Positions 1 through 9,564 of a stretch of 64,000 nucleotides of DNA are shown piece after piece. Position 1 is the first letter of the stretch, and every line of letters starts with the position of its first letter. The stretch lies in contig CM069876.1 of assembly GCA_036172665.1 (NCBI GenBank), positions 2,728,001-2,792,000 on the forward strand. Reading direction: 5' to 3'. A model generated the notes under the pieces. It did not search any database, was not told the DNA's origin, and saw nothing but the letters and a program-made list of their open reading frames with translations. Position numbers and translations under genes: made by a program. Source of the DNA: Prosopocoilus inquinatus. Taxonomy: Eukaryota; Arthropoda; Insecta; Coleoptera; Lucanidae.

Positions 1-997
1 TATCCCATTTATTGATTGCGTTATTTATTGAATTCTTCATACAATTTTGAAAATATTTAATGCATTCGATAGAAGAAAAATTAGCAGTTTCGGAGATATT
101 TCCGTTTTTTTTTGTTTTTAATCTTAATCTCAGTTTCACAAAAAATATTTATTCAGTGATTAATTTAAGAGCGTGATTAAAGCCTGTGATTGGTTGGGTG
201 AAACAATATAATTGGTTGTTTCAAATCTATTGTAAACTTCCTCCAATGACGTTCTTTAATCAGAGAATTAAATTAAATGCTGATTAAATTCTTTTTTGTG
301 AAACTCACCGTGACTTTTGTAAACTTGGACACTTCCAACACATTTTGAGGAAATGGAATGTTTCCATATACGTATAAAAATAACATGTGATCAAAAAAAA
401 AGGGTTAATTACATGTTCTGGGTGTCATTTAAGCTGTTTGACCCTGCTGTCTAAGCCTAAGGATTGAGTTTTGTAGGACCATTTTTACAATATTAATATT
501 AATAATTTAAATATAGGATTTTAATTTGAAAGTCTTAAATTTTTTTATTTTGATTTTTTAAGTTTCTTAAGTTCCCTTTTGTTTTGCTAGTTTAAGTAAA
601 ACTAAAAGAAACCCTTTTTTAATAGTAAATTTTTGGCTTGTACTTTTTCTTTATTCTAAAATTTAAGCTATATTTTTTTTCCAATTAGTTAAGCATGTAG
701 AATGTTCAAGTCTTTCATTTGTCTACTTTTCTCAATATTTCAAAATTTTCCTAAAAAAACTTTTAATAATAAATTGAATTTTATTTGTCATCAATCTTTC
801 AATTTCTTTTAATTATTTCTCATTGTACAATTACGTTCAACATTATTATTATTTTTTTTTCTTTTTAATTGTAACGGCAAACAGATTTTTGTTTTGTATT
901 TAGGATTTCTGTACTAAATATATTTTTTGAAAACCATATTTTTTCGCACATGAAAATCATAGAAGTACACTAAATAGCCTAATCGCATTGAGTGATA
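1..997. other. AT-rich sequence without recognised gene
   Basis: Very AT-rich sequence with many T and A runs. I see no open frame of note, no splice-linked coding block and no clear repeat pair. It is probably old intergenic or intronic DNA. Confidence 0.6.
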
Positions 998-1150
998 TAC
1001 AGGATGTTTGCTAAGTACCGTTCGTAACTTCAGGGTGTAAATCCTTGAGTTATTTTAATAAAAATATTTTATATAAACACGTGTCCGAAAGCGCTTATAT
1101 TCAGAGATACACGGTGTAAAAGTTAAATTTCAAAGAGTTTTTTATTGTTT
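998..1150. repeat. Solo end of a TA-type DNA transposon
   Basis: After a TA the sequence begins CAGGATGTTTGCTAAG and runs into a block resembling the subterminal part of insect mariner-like elements, with GTGTCCGAAAGCGC followed by a second copy of the end-like motif. No matching inverted copy was found close by, so it is read as a solo or truncated terminal repeat. The match to such elements is from memory of their general form. Confidence 0.35.
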
Positions 1151-1259
1151 TTATTATTTTTTAATGCTCCTCACAATACACAACAAAAACGTCTCTTGCA
1201 TTTTCAACGTAATACTAACTGATTATTACAATTATTATTACTAAAATGGCCGGGTAATA

Positions 1260-2587
1260 CAGGATTTTCTTTTACTGTGTGCAAATATCTAAACCTGTAA
1301 TACATCGCCATAAATGGCAACGATTAAACTTACATGCTCTTAACACTAAGTTAATAGTTTTCGAGAAAAATGAACTTGAAGATTTTCACCAAACCGTTTG
1401 AGAACTGCTGGCATGGCTAACGACTGAACGGTACGCCGCTTTGCCTGTGTGAATGATGACCCGAATATAGGTCAGTGTTTTACGATGTCGTAAAAGAACA
1501 CTGTTTGATTCGTATGAGGCCTATTAATAGATTGTAACAGTCGAAACATTTTAAACGCGCTCACAAAGCGCCTGGATTAATTAAACCAAGTGCCACTTCG
1601 CTCCAAGTAATTACAATTTTAGGTATTTTCTAATTATAAACCGACGATTATAACTACAGCACAAAAAATGCGGATGAGTTAAATAATGACAATCATTCAT
1701 CGTTTTATTTTCGGATATTTACCCTCACAAGTAATAAATTGCCTTTCCATTTCTAATTAAATAGATTAAGATTTCTTTATTTTAATAAAGAAACTTTAAA
1801 ATAATGTGTAATTTATCTACTGTTTGTACCTACAATTTAAAATCGGCCGCATTACGTAATCACACTAGGCAGAATAAAATAGTTGTTAAAACTGATATGT
1901 GCTCACTACCAATGTGACTGACATTAAATTTACAATTTCTATTAATTCAATTATGAAATTCGGCTAAGTAAAGCATTTTTAACGGGCTTGCATTGCAAAT
2001 TCCAAAATTTACAAATTGATTAGTATCTTAAAGTATTCTCGTATGCATTTCTTTTGATGCTTTTTATCACGGCAATTTCTTTGTGTTTTTACAATGGCGG
2101 CCGCTGTAACGCGTTTAAGGTGGGGTAGTATTAGATTAGCGTTCTGCATTTACGAAAAATTTGTCAAACGAAGATAGATTTTTGATTCGTGAAAACGCAT
2201 ATTAAGAGCGTAATGGCATTTACAAATAATGAAAGAAGATTTATGTTACTCTTGTACGGGGAAGTCCGCGGAAACGCACATAGGGCCCGGGCATTGTAAT
2301 AAACGATATCAGTGCTTTTTATTACGAAACCCTGGAGAATGAGTTTAAATACAGGACTCTTTTTATGATCGGCGCTGTGTGTGGGCACACCCACTGACTA
2401 CAGAGGAAGGCTTCAATGACATTGCTGAATGTTTCTCCGTCGTGCATTTCAGCAGTTTCACACAAGTGGAATCTTCGAATTTTTTTGGCTATGATTCGGT
2501 AGCCACCCGAAAATACGCGCAGAAGGTAGAATTTCACGTACTAATACTGAGGTTTTTTTTATTTGCACACAGTAAAAGAACACCCTG
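1260..2587 (+). mobile_element. TA-flanked DNA element with transposase remnant
   Basis: The two ends form an imperfect inverted repeat of about 30 bp: left CAGGATTTTCTTTTACTGTG, right (reverse complement) CAGGGTGTTCTTTTACTGTG, continuing with GCAAATA on both sides. TA dinucleotides lie just outside both ends (1258-1259 and 2588-2589), as expected for a Tc1/mariner-type target duplication. The interior carries a short piece of transposase N-terminus near 2214, so this appears to be a decayed, internally deleted element of about 1.3 kb. It abuts the solo end at 998, and the two could be parts of one older element. Confidence 0.5.
2214..2330 (+). pseudogene. Mariner-type transposase N-terminus (broken)
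   Basis: From the ATG at 2214 the frame reads MAFTNNERRFMLLLYGEV and continues RGNAHRARALY. This is the opening seen in a widespread insect group of IS630/Tc1/mariner transposases (TNEE..ML..YGE..NA..A..LY). A one-base loss at about 2297 turns the next residues (N-K-R-Y-Q) out of frame and gives TAA TAA. No catalytic DDE/D motif follows, and the sequence stops resembling a transposase within about 60 codons. It lies inside the 1260-2587 element and could not encode an active enzyme. Confidence 0.5.
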
Positions 2588-2829
2588 TACAATGATAAAA
2601 ATATTCAATTTCTACGGTAATCAGAAGAAATGTCTTGTGTATAAAACACCTGTATCAGATGAAAACGACTTAAGGAATTGAATAATTCAAGGTTATAGTG
2701 ATATACGAAATACTCCGCGAGTTTTTGGACGTGTGAGGCAATCAATGTTGAAACGATTGGAATCTAGTGTTGTATCAGATGGTGATAATTTTCGACATTT
2801 GCTACGATTGGTGAGAAGAATGAATATTT

Positions 2830-2831
2830 TT

Positions 2832-2874
<43 letters not shown>
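2830..2874. repeat. (ATT)n / (AT)n microsatellite
   Basis: A TTA/ATT run passes into a pure AT run that directly abuts a Penelope-derived end at 2875. Similar AT runs flank the other Penelope junctions at 3166 and 5861, suggesting insertion into, or creation of, AT microsatellites. Confidence 0.9.
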
Positions 2875-2876
<2 letters not shown>

Positions 2877-2935
2877 TGTAGTATTCTTCCGAGTAGTCCT
2901 CCGCGTTGAGTTCTCTAAAGAACTATTTGTCTTCT

Positions 2936-2975
2936 GACCACGTTTCGGCAAGGTCTCACTTGCCATCTTCAGGTC
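2936..2975 (-). ncRNA. Hammerhead-ribozyme-like motif, copy 1 (altered)
   Basis: On the minus strand GAC, CTGAAGA, a 6-bp stem GGCAAG/CTTGCC with a 6-base loop, GAAAC and GTGGTC follow in order. The order matches the hammerhead core CUGANGA - stem II - GAAA - stem III. This copy has G where the other three have T just before the final GTC, placing G at the cleavage position, where the rule requires A, C or U. It is probably inactive. As in the other three copies, an extra T lies between CTGAAGA and stem II. Confidence 0.45.
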
Positions 2976-3033
2976 TTCGCTGCTGCTTGCCTGCTTCTGC
3001 TCCTCGTCGTTACTCGAGGCAAGCAGCAGCGAA

Positions 3034-3073
3034 GACCTGAAGATGGCAAGTGAGACCTTGCCGAAACGTTGTC
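3034..3073 (+). ncRNA. Hammerhead-ribozyme-like motif, copy 2
   Basis: GAC-CTGAAGA-T-GGCAAG-loop-CTTGCC-GAAAC-GTT-GTC. Outer GAC and GTC can pair as the inner part of stem I. The last A of GAAA plus CG plus U forms ACGU, a self-complementary minimal stem III that could only be stable as a dimer. Such minimal type I hammerheads are known from Penelope-like elements (Cervera and De la Pena). The unpaired T before stem II makes activity uncertain. Confidence 0.5.
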
Positions 3074-3162
3074 AGAAAACAAATAGTTCTTTAGAGAACT
3101 CAACGCGGAGGACTACCCGGAAGAATACTACAGCATTCAACACCCGCGGAAGCCTACGGATT

Positions 3163-3165
<3 letters not shown>

Positions 3166-3196
<31 letters not shown>
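3166..3196. repeat. (TA)n microsatellite
   Basis: A pure TA run separates the small inverted terminal pair from the large palindromic Penelope copy. Both neighbours are Penelope-derived, so the run marks a junction. Confidence 0.9.
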
Positions 3197-3199
<3 letters not shown>

Positions 3200-3258
3200 T
3201 GTAGTATTCTTCCGGGTAGTCCTCCGCGTTGAGTTCTCTAAAGAACTATTTGTCTTCT

Positions 3259-3298
3259 GACAACGTTTCGGCAAGGTCTCACTTGCCATCTTCAGGTC
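3259..3298 (-). ncRNA. Hammerhead-ribozyme-like motif, copy 3
   Basis: Same core as copies 2 and 4, read on the minus strand at the 3' end of the left Penelope arm: CTGAAGA, stem GGCAAG/CTTGCC, GAAAC, GTTGTC. The TGA at 3294-3292 inside CTGAAGA is where the arm's ORF would end were it not for an earlier stop at 3511. Confidence 0.5.
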
Positions 3299-4494
3299 TT
3301 CGCTGCTGCTTGCCTGCTTCTGCTCCTCGTCGTTACTCGAGTCACAGTGGCTTCTGGTCGCGCTGGTGGTGGTTTAAGTACCGTGTTGCGGTCACGCGTC
3401 GTTACGCTTGGTGGTTTTTCCGCTTGACTTCTTGTTGTTGGTTGATTGGGTCGTGCCTGTTGACTGCTTTCTCTTAATCCTGATGGTCCGGGGTTCGCTG
3501 GTTTCTGGCTTCAGGTTACTGGTCCTCGACGGTCGGTGGATTTTCGGATCACTGGCCTCCAGGTGGGTGGTAGTCGTAAGGCATCATCTCTGGTGTTTAA
3601 GTTCATCTGATGTTTCTCGATTTCTATCGCTTCTCGGATGATGCGTTTGGTCTTGTGTTCTACGCTGGCAATTGTTCTGGTGTTGTCGAAATCTATTTTG
3701 TGTGAAGTCGCTTTTACGTGTTGTGCCAATGATGATGTTTTCTCGTCCTTCTCGACGGCCTTTCGATGTTCTTCTCTCCTGACGCTTATTTTTCTATTTG
3801 TTTGGCCTATGTAGACCTTGTCGCAATCTTGACAGGGAATTCCGTACACGCCTTGGCTTTCCAGTTGTATTTTAGTTTTGACTGTTGGCAGGATGTTTCC
3901 AATTTTCTTGTCGGTGTTGAATGATGTCCGGATATTGTGTTTCTTGAGTATTCTGCTGATCTTCTTTGTTGTCCCTTTAACAAATGGTAGGCATGCTGTT
4001 CCTACTATATCTTTCTCCTCTTCCTGTGTCTTGGGTTTGCGTTGGTGTTCGGCTTTCCTGATTTGTTTGTCCTGATATCCATTTTTTATTAAAGATGAGC
4101 GGATTTTCTTCATTTCTTCTACCTTGTTTTCTGAGTCAGCCAATCTTTGGGACCGGGTGACGAGGGTCCTTACCACTGATTGCAATTGTGCTGGATGGTG
4201 ATGTGATTGTGCGTTCAGGTACCGTTCCGTGTGGGTTGGTTTTCGGTATACGGAATGTCCAAGGCTTCCACCTGGTTTTTTCTTTATAAGTACATCGAGG
4301 AATGGAAGTTCGTTGTTTTCCTCGATTTCCATCGTGAACTTGATCTTCGGATGGATTTCATTCAGGTGTTGCAGAAATCTTCGTAGTTGTTCTTCTCCAT
4401 GCTTCCATATTATGAAGGTGTCGTCCATATATCTGAGCCACAGGTGTGGTTTGTGACTTGCGGTATCGATGGCCCGTACTTCGAAATCCTCCAT
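3292..4494 (-). pseudogene. Penelope-like RT C-terminus plus GIY-YIG endonuclease, left arm
   Basis: The genuine coding part starts at the ATG at 4494 (MEDFEVRAIDTA) and includes the RT catalytic box YMDDTF, the region FLDVLIKKK, a Cys pair (CQDC) and the endonuclease motifs GVY and YIGQTNRKISVRREEH. A CGA-to-TGA change at 3513-3511, of CpG-deamination type, truncates the C-terminal tail after RRGPVT. The other arm reads RSQ there. Sequence upstream of the ATG in the same open frame is antisense of the opposite arm, not true protein. The RT fingers and the first two catalytic blocks are absent, so this fragment cannot act as a reverse transcriptase, although the endonuclease fold looks complete. 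Confidence 0.8.
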
Positions 4495-4533
4495 GGAGGA
4501 TTTCGAACACCAACCCGTACTTCGAAATCCTCC

Positions 4534-5736
4534 ATGGAGGATTTCGAAGTACGGGCCATCGATACCGCAAGTCACAAACCACACCTGTGGCTCAGATATA
4601 TGGACGACACCTTCATAATATGGAAGCATGGAGAAGAACAACTACGAAGATTTCTGCAACACCTGAATGAAATCCATCCGAAGATCAAGTTCACGATGGA
4701 AATCGAGGAAAACAACGAACTTCCATTCCTCGATGTACTTATAAAGAAAAAACCAGGTGGAAGCCTTGGACATTCCGTATACCGAAAACCAACCCACACG
4801 GAACGGTACCTGAACGCACAATCACATCACCATCCAGCACAATTGCAATCAGTGGTAAGGACCGTCGTCACCCGGTCCCAAAGATTGGCTGACTCAGAAA
4901 ACAAGGTAGAAGAAATGAAGAAAATCCGCTCATCTTTAATAAAAAATGGATATCAGGACAAACAAATCAGGAAAGCCGAACACCAACGCAAACCCAAGAC
5001 ACAGGAAGAGGAAAAAGATATAGTAGGAACAGCATGCCTACCATTTGTTAAAGGGACAACAGAGAAGATCAGCAGAATACTCAAGAAACACAATATCCGG
5101 ACATCATTCAACACCGACAAGAAAATTGGAAACATCCTGCCAACAGTCAAAACTAAAATACAACTGGAAAGCCAAGGCGTGTACGGAATTCCCTGTCAAG
5201 ATTGCGACAAGGTCTACATAGGCCAAACAAATAGAAAAATAAGCGTCAGGAGAGAAGAACATCGAAAGGCCGTCGAGAAGGACGAGAAAACATCATCATT
5301 GGCACAACACGTAAAAGCGACTTCACACAAAATAGATTTCGACAACACCAGAACAATTGCCAGCGTAGAACACAAGACCAAACGCATCATCCGAGAAGCG
5401 ATAGAAATCGAGAAACATCAGATGAACTTAAACACCAGAGATGATGCCTTACGACTACCACCCACCTGGAGGCCAGTGATCCGAAAATCCACCGACCGTC
5501 GAGGACCAGTAACCCGAAGCCAGAAACCAGCGAACCCCGGACCATCAGGATTAGGAGAAAGCAGTCAACAGGCACGACCCAATCAACCAACAACAAGAAG
5601 TCAAGCGGAAAAACCACCAAGCGTAACGACGCGTGACCGCAACACGGTACTTAAACCACCACCAGCGCGACCAGAAGCCACTGTGACTCGAGTAACGACG
5701 AGGAGCAGAAGCAGGCAAGCAGCAGCGAAGACCTGA
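4534..5736 (+). CDS. Penelope-like RT C-terminus plus GIY-YIG endonuclease, right arm (partial ORF)
   Basis: This is an open frame of 400 codons from the MEDF methionine. The frame stays open upstream to 4387, but those 49 codons are antisense of the left arm. Key features in order: RT motif YMDD (22 codons in), FLDVL, a basic linker rich in K/E/Q, CQDC, then GVY...YIG with R and E of ISVRREEH, H of LAQHV and a downstream E in AIEIEKH. This is the GIY-YIG layout of Penelope-like enzymes, in which reverse transcriptase and endonuclease are fused. A proline- and arginine-rich tail of about 60 residues follows. The TGA stop at 5734-5736 lies inside the CTGAAGA core of hammerhead copy 4. The N-terminal RT half is missing, so it is a 5'-truncated copy with an intact 3' ORF. 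Confidence 0.8.
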   Translation: MEDFEVRAIDTASHKPHLWLRYMDDTFIIWKHGEEQLRRFLQHLNEIHPKIKFTMEIEENNELPFLDVLIKKKPGGSLGHSVYRKPTHTERYLNAQSHHHPAQLQSVVRTVVTRSQRLADSENKVEEMKKIRSSLIKNGYQDKQIRKAEHQRKPKTQEEEKDIVGTACLPFVKGTTEKISRILKKHNIRTSFNTDKKIGNILPTVKTKIQLESQGVYGIPCQDCDKVYIGQTNRKISVRREEHRKAVEKDEKTSSLAQHVKATSHKIDFDNTRTIASVEHKTKRIIREAIEIEKHQMNLNTRDDALRLPPTWRPVIRKSTDRRGPVTRSQKPANPGPSGLGESSQQARPNQPTTRSQAEKPPSVTTRDRNTVLKPPPARPEATVTRVTTRSRSRQAAAKT

Positions 5737-5769
5737 AGATGGCAAGTGAGACCTTGCCGAAACGTTGTC
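5730..5769 (+). ncRNA. Hammerhead-ribozyme-like motif, copy 4
   Basis: Same 40-base core as copy 2, at the 3' end of the right arm. The stop codon of the RT-endonuclease ORF is part of its CTGA. If cleavage occurred after the GTT it would cut just downstream of the ORF, which fits the known role of hammerheads in processing Penelope transcripts. Activity is not shown by sequence alone. Confidence 0.5.
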
Positions 5770-5855
5770 AGAAGACAAATAGTTCTTTAGAGAACTCAAC
5801 GCGGAGGACTACCCGGAAGAATACTACAGCATTCAACACCCGCGGAAGCCTACGG

Positions 5856-5860
<5 letters not shown>

Positions 5861-5945
<85 letters not shown>
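5861..5945. repeat. (TA)n then (ATA)n microsatellite
   Basis: A long TA run followed by a run of ATA/AAT triplets, directly after the Penelope 3' tail that ends CTACGGATTAA. The 30-base tail between GAATACTACAGC and the TA run is present here and at 3135-3164 but missing from the minus-strand copies. Confidence 0.9.
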
Positions 5946-5947
<2 letters not shown>

Positions 5948-7954
5948 TAAGCGTTTCCTGACAATCGAAACGAATTAGAAGTTATGGAGGAAACACGCTG
6001 TATTGCTAACATTTTGATGGTTTAATAATTCTTAATTTTTCCACTACGAAATATCATCCCCCCTCGTGGAGATCATTCTTAAGTTGGTTACATGAAATAC
6101 AACTTCAAAATTTGACGCGATGTTATCCGAAAATCAATTAATTGAGCTAAGCAAATAATAAAAAATAACATGTACTTAAAAAAACGGGCATTGTACGTAA
6201 ATTGTATAAATTAAATTGATGCTGTTACAGTGAATGGTGGAGTTGTTTGCCATTAAATTATTAGAATATATTAATTTAACCTGCGTCCGTAAATTGTCTG
6301 GCATTTTTACAATACGTGTCATCAGCTAGTATTTCACTGTCAGCAAGGCAATTTATTTGACCGCGCACATTCGAAATAAAAACACGAATTTAACTAACCT
6401 AACAAACCTAGCATTCGAATCGTACCACGTAGAACTCGGAAATAATTTATTTCAATCTTTCGCGAGCGCTGTAGCAATATGTCATGGTACAAACAATTTT
6501 AGAATATCAAGTTATGATAAAATCCTCTGACTGTTATCCGGAGCGTCCTCAAAAGTTTGAGGGAGTTAAGCGCGAAAGGCTAAATACAAAAGCTCTCCGG
6601 TAAATCAATCACGGTCGACCTTATCTCTTTAAAGACCCACGTAAACAAACACATGTAAGCTACAAGTCGACATCTTACTTTGAGATAAATTTAAATAAAT
6701 CCGGCTATCGAAAAACGGCGTGCTATCTTACGGCATGTCATTGACAAAGTGGTAAACTGAAATAAAGCTGAGCAGCTGTGCGAACCGCGCGTGTTGGATG
6801 TCACCCCGATATGAAAACAATTCACATGCGGATGTGTAGTCTTGCATACCTCATCAAATTTACATATGTAAAACAGTAGCACAGGGCTTCGGGAGACAAG
6901 AAATTGCCATGTTTTAATCTGTTTTTGTAAGAGAATTAGGCTGTTTTTGATATTGTTACACGCCGTGTCGCTGTTGTGTACAACAAGAACAGATTAACTT
7001 AGTTTACCAAAATATATTCTCGGATAAACACTCTAAATTTTTTCTACAAACATATTTTGTTTGAAATAGTTTTAATATCACTGATAAATCGTGCTAATTT
7101 CACACGCCGACAACTACAACAAAAATTACTTAAGCGACCTGAACTGTAAATATTACTAATTTTGATCGAACGGAACATGCTCTTAAAAATTAGGCGGATG
7201 TTTAGTGGAAATAAACAAGGCGTGCTGTCGACGGGACATGGACGGAATATATCAACGTCAGAACGAAATATTGGACGCTACGCATTCGGGACAATAAAAA
7301 TTAGTCTCCTCCTTTATGCCAATCTTACGAAACACAAAGTCATTTTTGAAAATTGTCCAAAGGTATAAACAGCATTCAAGAATAAGCGGTGACTCATATA
7401 ACTGATTTGATTTATAAGCTAAGGAGGTGTGTATATTTAAAACGGTTCTGTACCCTGATGAAATTGCACAGATTTATATTGATTTTCAATATTTACGTGC
7501 AAGTTCATAAAGAAGAAATTTGTATTTTATAGATAAAATGATTTTTTGCGAATCAAAGAGTAGTACACAGGGTTCGTCACACAAACTAATTATTAGAAAT
7601 TTTCAGGCTTTTTGAACGGAGTGAATGTACCAAAGGTGTGTAGTAACAAGAAGACAAAATATCTTGATTGAGATTGATGGAAAGACTTGTATATTCCAGC
7701 TAGGAACATGTAGTAATTCTAGTACTTAAATACATGTTAATTTTGATATTTTTGATTGGTTGGATAAGATTGAAATCAGGATAATAAAATAATAGTAAAA
7801 CAACAATAACTAATAACTGGCTCATATCGGTTGTTATCCTTAAATATAAAATTTACACGGAATTTGTGTGAATGTAGCGTTATCACAACTTGTTAAAATG
7901 AACCTTCCTTAAAAATTTACATGAAGTACAGGTAAAAATTTGTTTTAAATTTTG
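5946..7954. other. No recognised gene or repeat
   Basis: Moderately AT-rich sequence with only short open frames (63 and 68 codons), which show no family likeness and no codon bias that I can see. No inverted or tandem repeat was found. Confidence 0.55.
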
Positions 7955-7956
7955 TA

Positions 7957-9470
7957 TACACTCTGTCCACATTTCGATGCTCACCATTGGCATCTCGGTT
8001 ATTAGAAGACATAGAGCAACGGTTAAATGGGGAATATTTTGCAGAATTCTATGCTCGCAACATATCTCATTTCAAATTCACCATAACTTTTTAAATTTTA
8101 AAATAATTTAAGAAAACCAAAATTTGACGATTTCAATATTCCTCAATAACTCGATAATACCTGATGTGACCTCTTCTAAACTTCTACATTGTTCAGACAC
8201 TTTTTTAAGACAAAGTATTTAATGCAAACAGAAACCTCCGACTGTCATTTGTTTTCAAGTTATTAACGCTAACTTTTGTTTTTCATATGGCACACATATT
8301 AGGTTTTCAGTTAGTTAGATAGTCTTTAAAAAGAGCTTTTCAACGATGTATACCATACACGAAAAATTTTTATTTTTAAGGGAGATATTTACAAAAACAT
8401 AAATTAACCTCCTATGAAATTAGTAGGCTACGGAATTAAACACCAACGAGAAAGCTTAAAGATATGCTAAGTATGCTGTAAAATAACGAAATGATAATAA
8501 AAGTCATAAAAGAAAAAAAAAAGTAAAAAAAGCGTACTAAAAGTTCAGGTTGACTTAAAGAAACTGTTCAATATGACGACCATTCTGTTCCACACACTTT
8601 TGACACCTTATTCTAACAGAGTTTCAGACACTACAAAGTGAGTTTTTGTTTAATGATCACAGAAAAGAATTCTTTGTTCTAAAATTCCCCGAGCTTTTGG
8701 TGTGCAAAATTAACAACTTCGTTTTTAGTGATACCCCATAAATGAAAGTCAAGGGGGGTAATGTCGGGCGATGTCGCAAACAATTGTACTGGTTCATTAT
8801 TTGAAAGTACTCTCATTAAAGTTTTCTCTCAAAAAATGTAAGTCACGACTGTTATGGGCCAGGAACCAAATGTTCTGCATGTCGTCAGGATTAATAATTT
8901 GTTTCGAAGCAGGTATTTTTCGTTTGTTAGTAGTTCCAAATATCTGTTACGTCAATATCGTTTCGTTATTTTGCACTATTGAGTGTTTAATTTCATAGCC
9001 TACTAATATCATAAGGGATTAACTTATGCTTTTGTTAATATCTCCCTTAAAAATAAAAATTTTTCGGGTATATTATACATCGTCTAAAAGCTCTTTTTAA
9101 GGACTATCTAACTAATCAAAAACCTAATATGGGTGCCATATGAAAAACAAAAGTTAGCGTTAATAACTTGAAAACAAATGACGATCGGAGGTTTCTGTTT
9201 GCATCAAAAACTTTGTCTTAAAAAAGTGTCTGAACAATGTAGAAGTTTACAAGAGGTCACATCAGGTGTTATCAAGTTATTGAGGAATATTGAAATCATT
9301 AAATTTTGGTTTTCTTAAATTATCTTAAAATTTAAAAAAGTTATGGTGAATTTGAAATGAGATTTGTTGCGAGCATTGAATTCTGCAAAACATTCCCCAT
9401 TTAACCATTGCTCTATATCTTCTAATAACCGAGATGCCAATGGTGAGCATCGAAATGTGGACACAGTGTA
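7957..9470. mobile_element. 1.5 kb DNA element with ~0.5 kb terminal inverted repeats
   Basis: Left arm 7957 to about 8448 and right arm about 8981-9470 are inverted copies, starting TACACTCTGTCCAC and TACACTGTGTCCAC respectively, with TA outside both (7955-7956, 9471-9472). The arms match over nearly their whole length with scattered substitutions. The interior of about 530 bp holds the last part of a transposase gene. TA target duplication plus an IS630-type protein points to the Tc1/mariner superfamily, with unusually long inverted repeats. Confidence 0.8.
8555..8778 (-). pseudogene. Mariner-type transposase C-terminus (broken)
   Basis: On the minus strand one frame reads SPDITPLDFHLWGITKNEVV, matching the last catalytic block (SPDLTPLDFFLWG) of an insect IS630/mariner transposase group. 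After a TAG and a frame change it reads RCQKCVEQNGRHIEQFL and then TAA at 8557-8555, the usual C-terminal end of that group. The N-terminal DNA-binding part and the first two catalytic acids are missing. It sits between the long inverted repeats of the 7957-9470 element and was presumably its own enzyme before deletion. Confidence 0.65.
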
Positions 9471-9564
9471 TAACACGAGATATAATTTATTTACTCATAA
9501 CGCCTGTAGGCTTAAAAAGCGGACGTAATGATAACGCCTGCTGATATGTACTAGTAGTTGCAAC

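Larger units (their letters stand above)
2875..3164. repeat. Head-to-head pair of Penelope terminal segments
   Basis: The minus-strand unit (2875 to about 3008) and plus-strand unit (about 3017-3134, with a 30-bp tail to 3164) are copies of the 3' end of the Penelope-like element at 3197-5830. They share the block GAATACTACAGC, the GGAGGACTAC block and the hammerhead-like core, and face each other to form a small palindrome centred near 3012. There is no reverse-transcriptase sequence in the pair. This fits the partial, inverted and tandem terminal copies (pseudo-LTRs) typical of Penelope-like elements. Confidence 0.75.
3197..5830. mobile_element. Palindromic (head-to-head) Penelope-like element
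   Basis: Two nearly identical arms of about 1.3 kb face outward from a centre at about 4514: a minus-strand arm 3197-4494 and a plus-strand arm 4534-5830. Each starts at the same reverse-transcriptase codon (ATG of MEDFEVRA) and runs through the RT C-terminus, a GIY-YIG-type endonuclease, a hammerhead-like motif and the GAATACTACAGC end. The centre has two copies of a perfect 28-bp palindrome (4480-4507 and 4521-4548). The arms differ at only a few codons, so the structure is young. Both lack the RT N-terminal motifs, so neither is autonomous. AT microsatellites lie outside both ends. Confidence 0.85.

Noticed and set aside
4358..4582. Open frames crossing the centre of the Penelope palindrome, and N-terminal extensions of both RT frames
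   Set aside because: They are antisense readings of the opposite arm. The true protein homology begins only at the MEDF methionine in each arm.
5739..5921. 60-codon frame ending in IYIYIY
   Set aside because: It runs through the ribozyme-like motif into the TA microsatellite and has no protein likeness.
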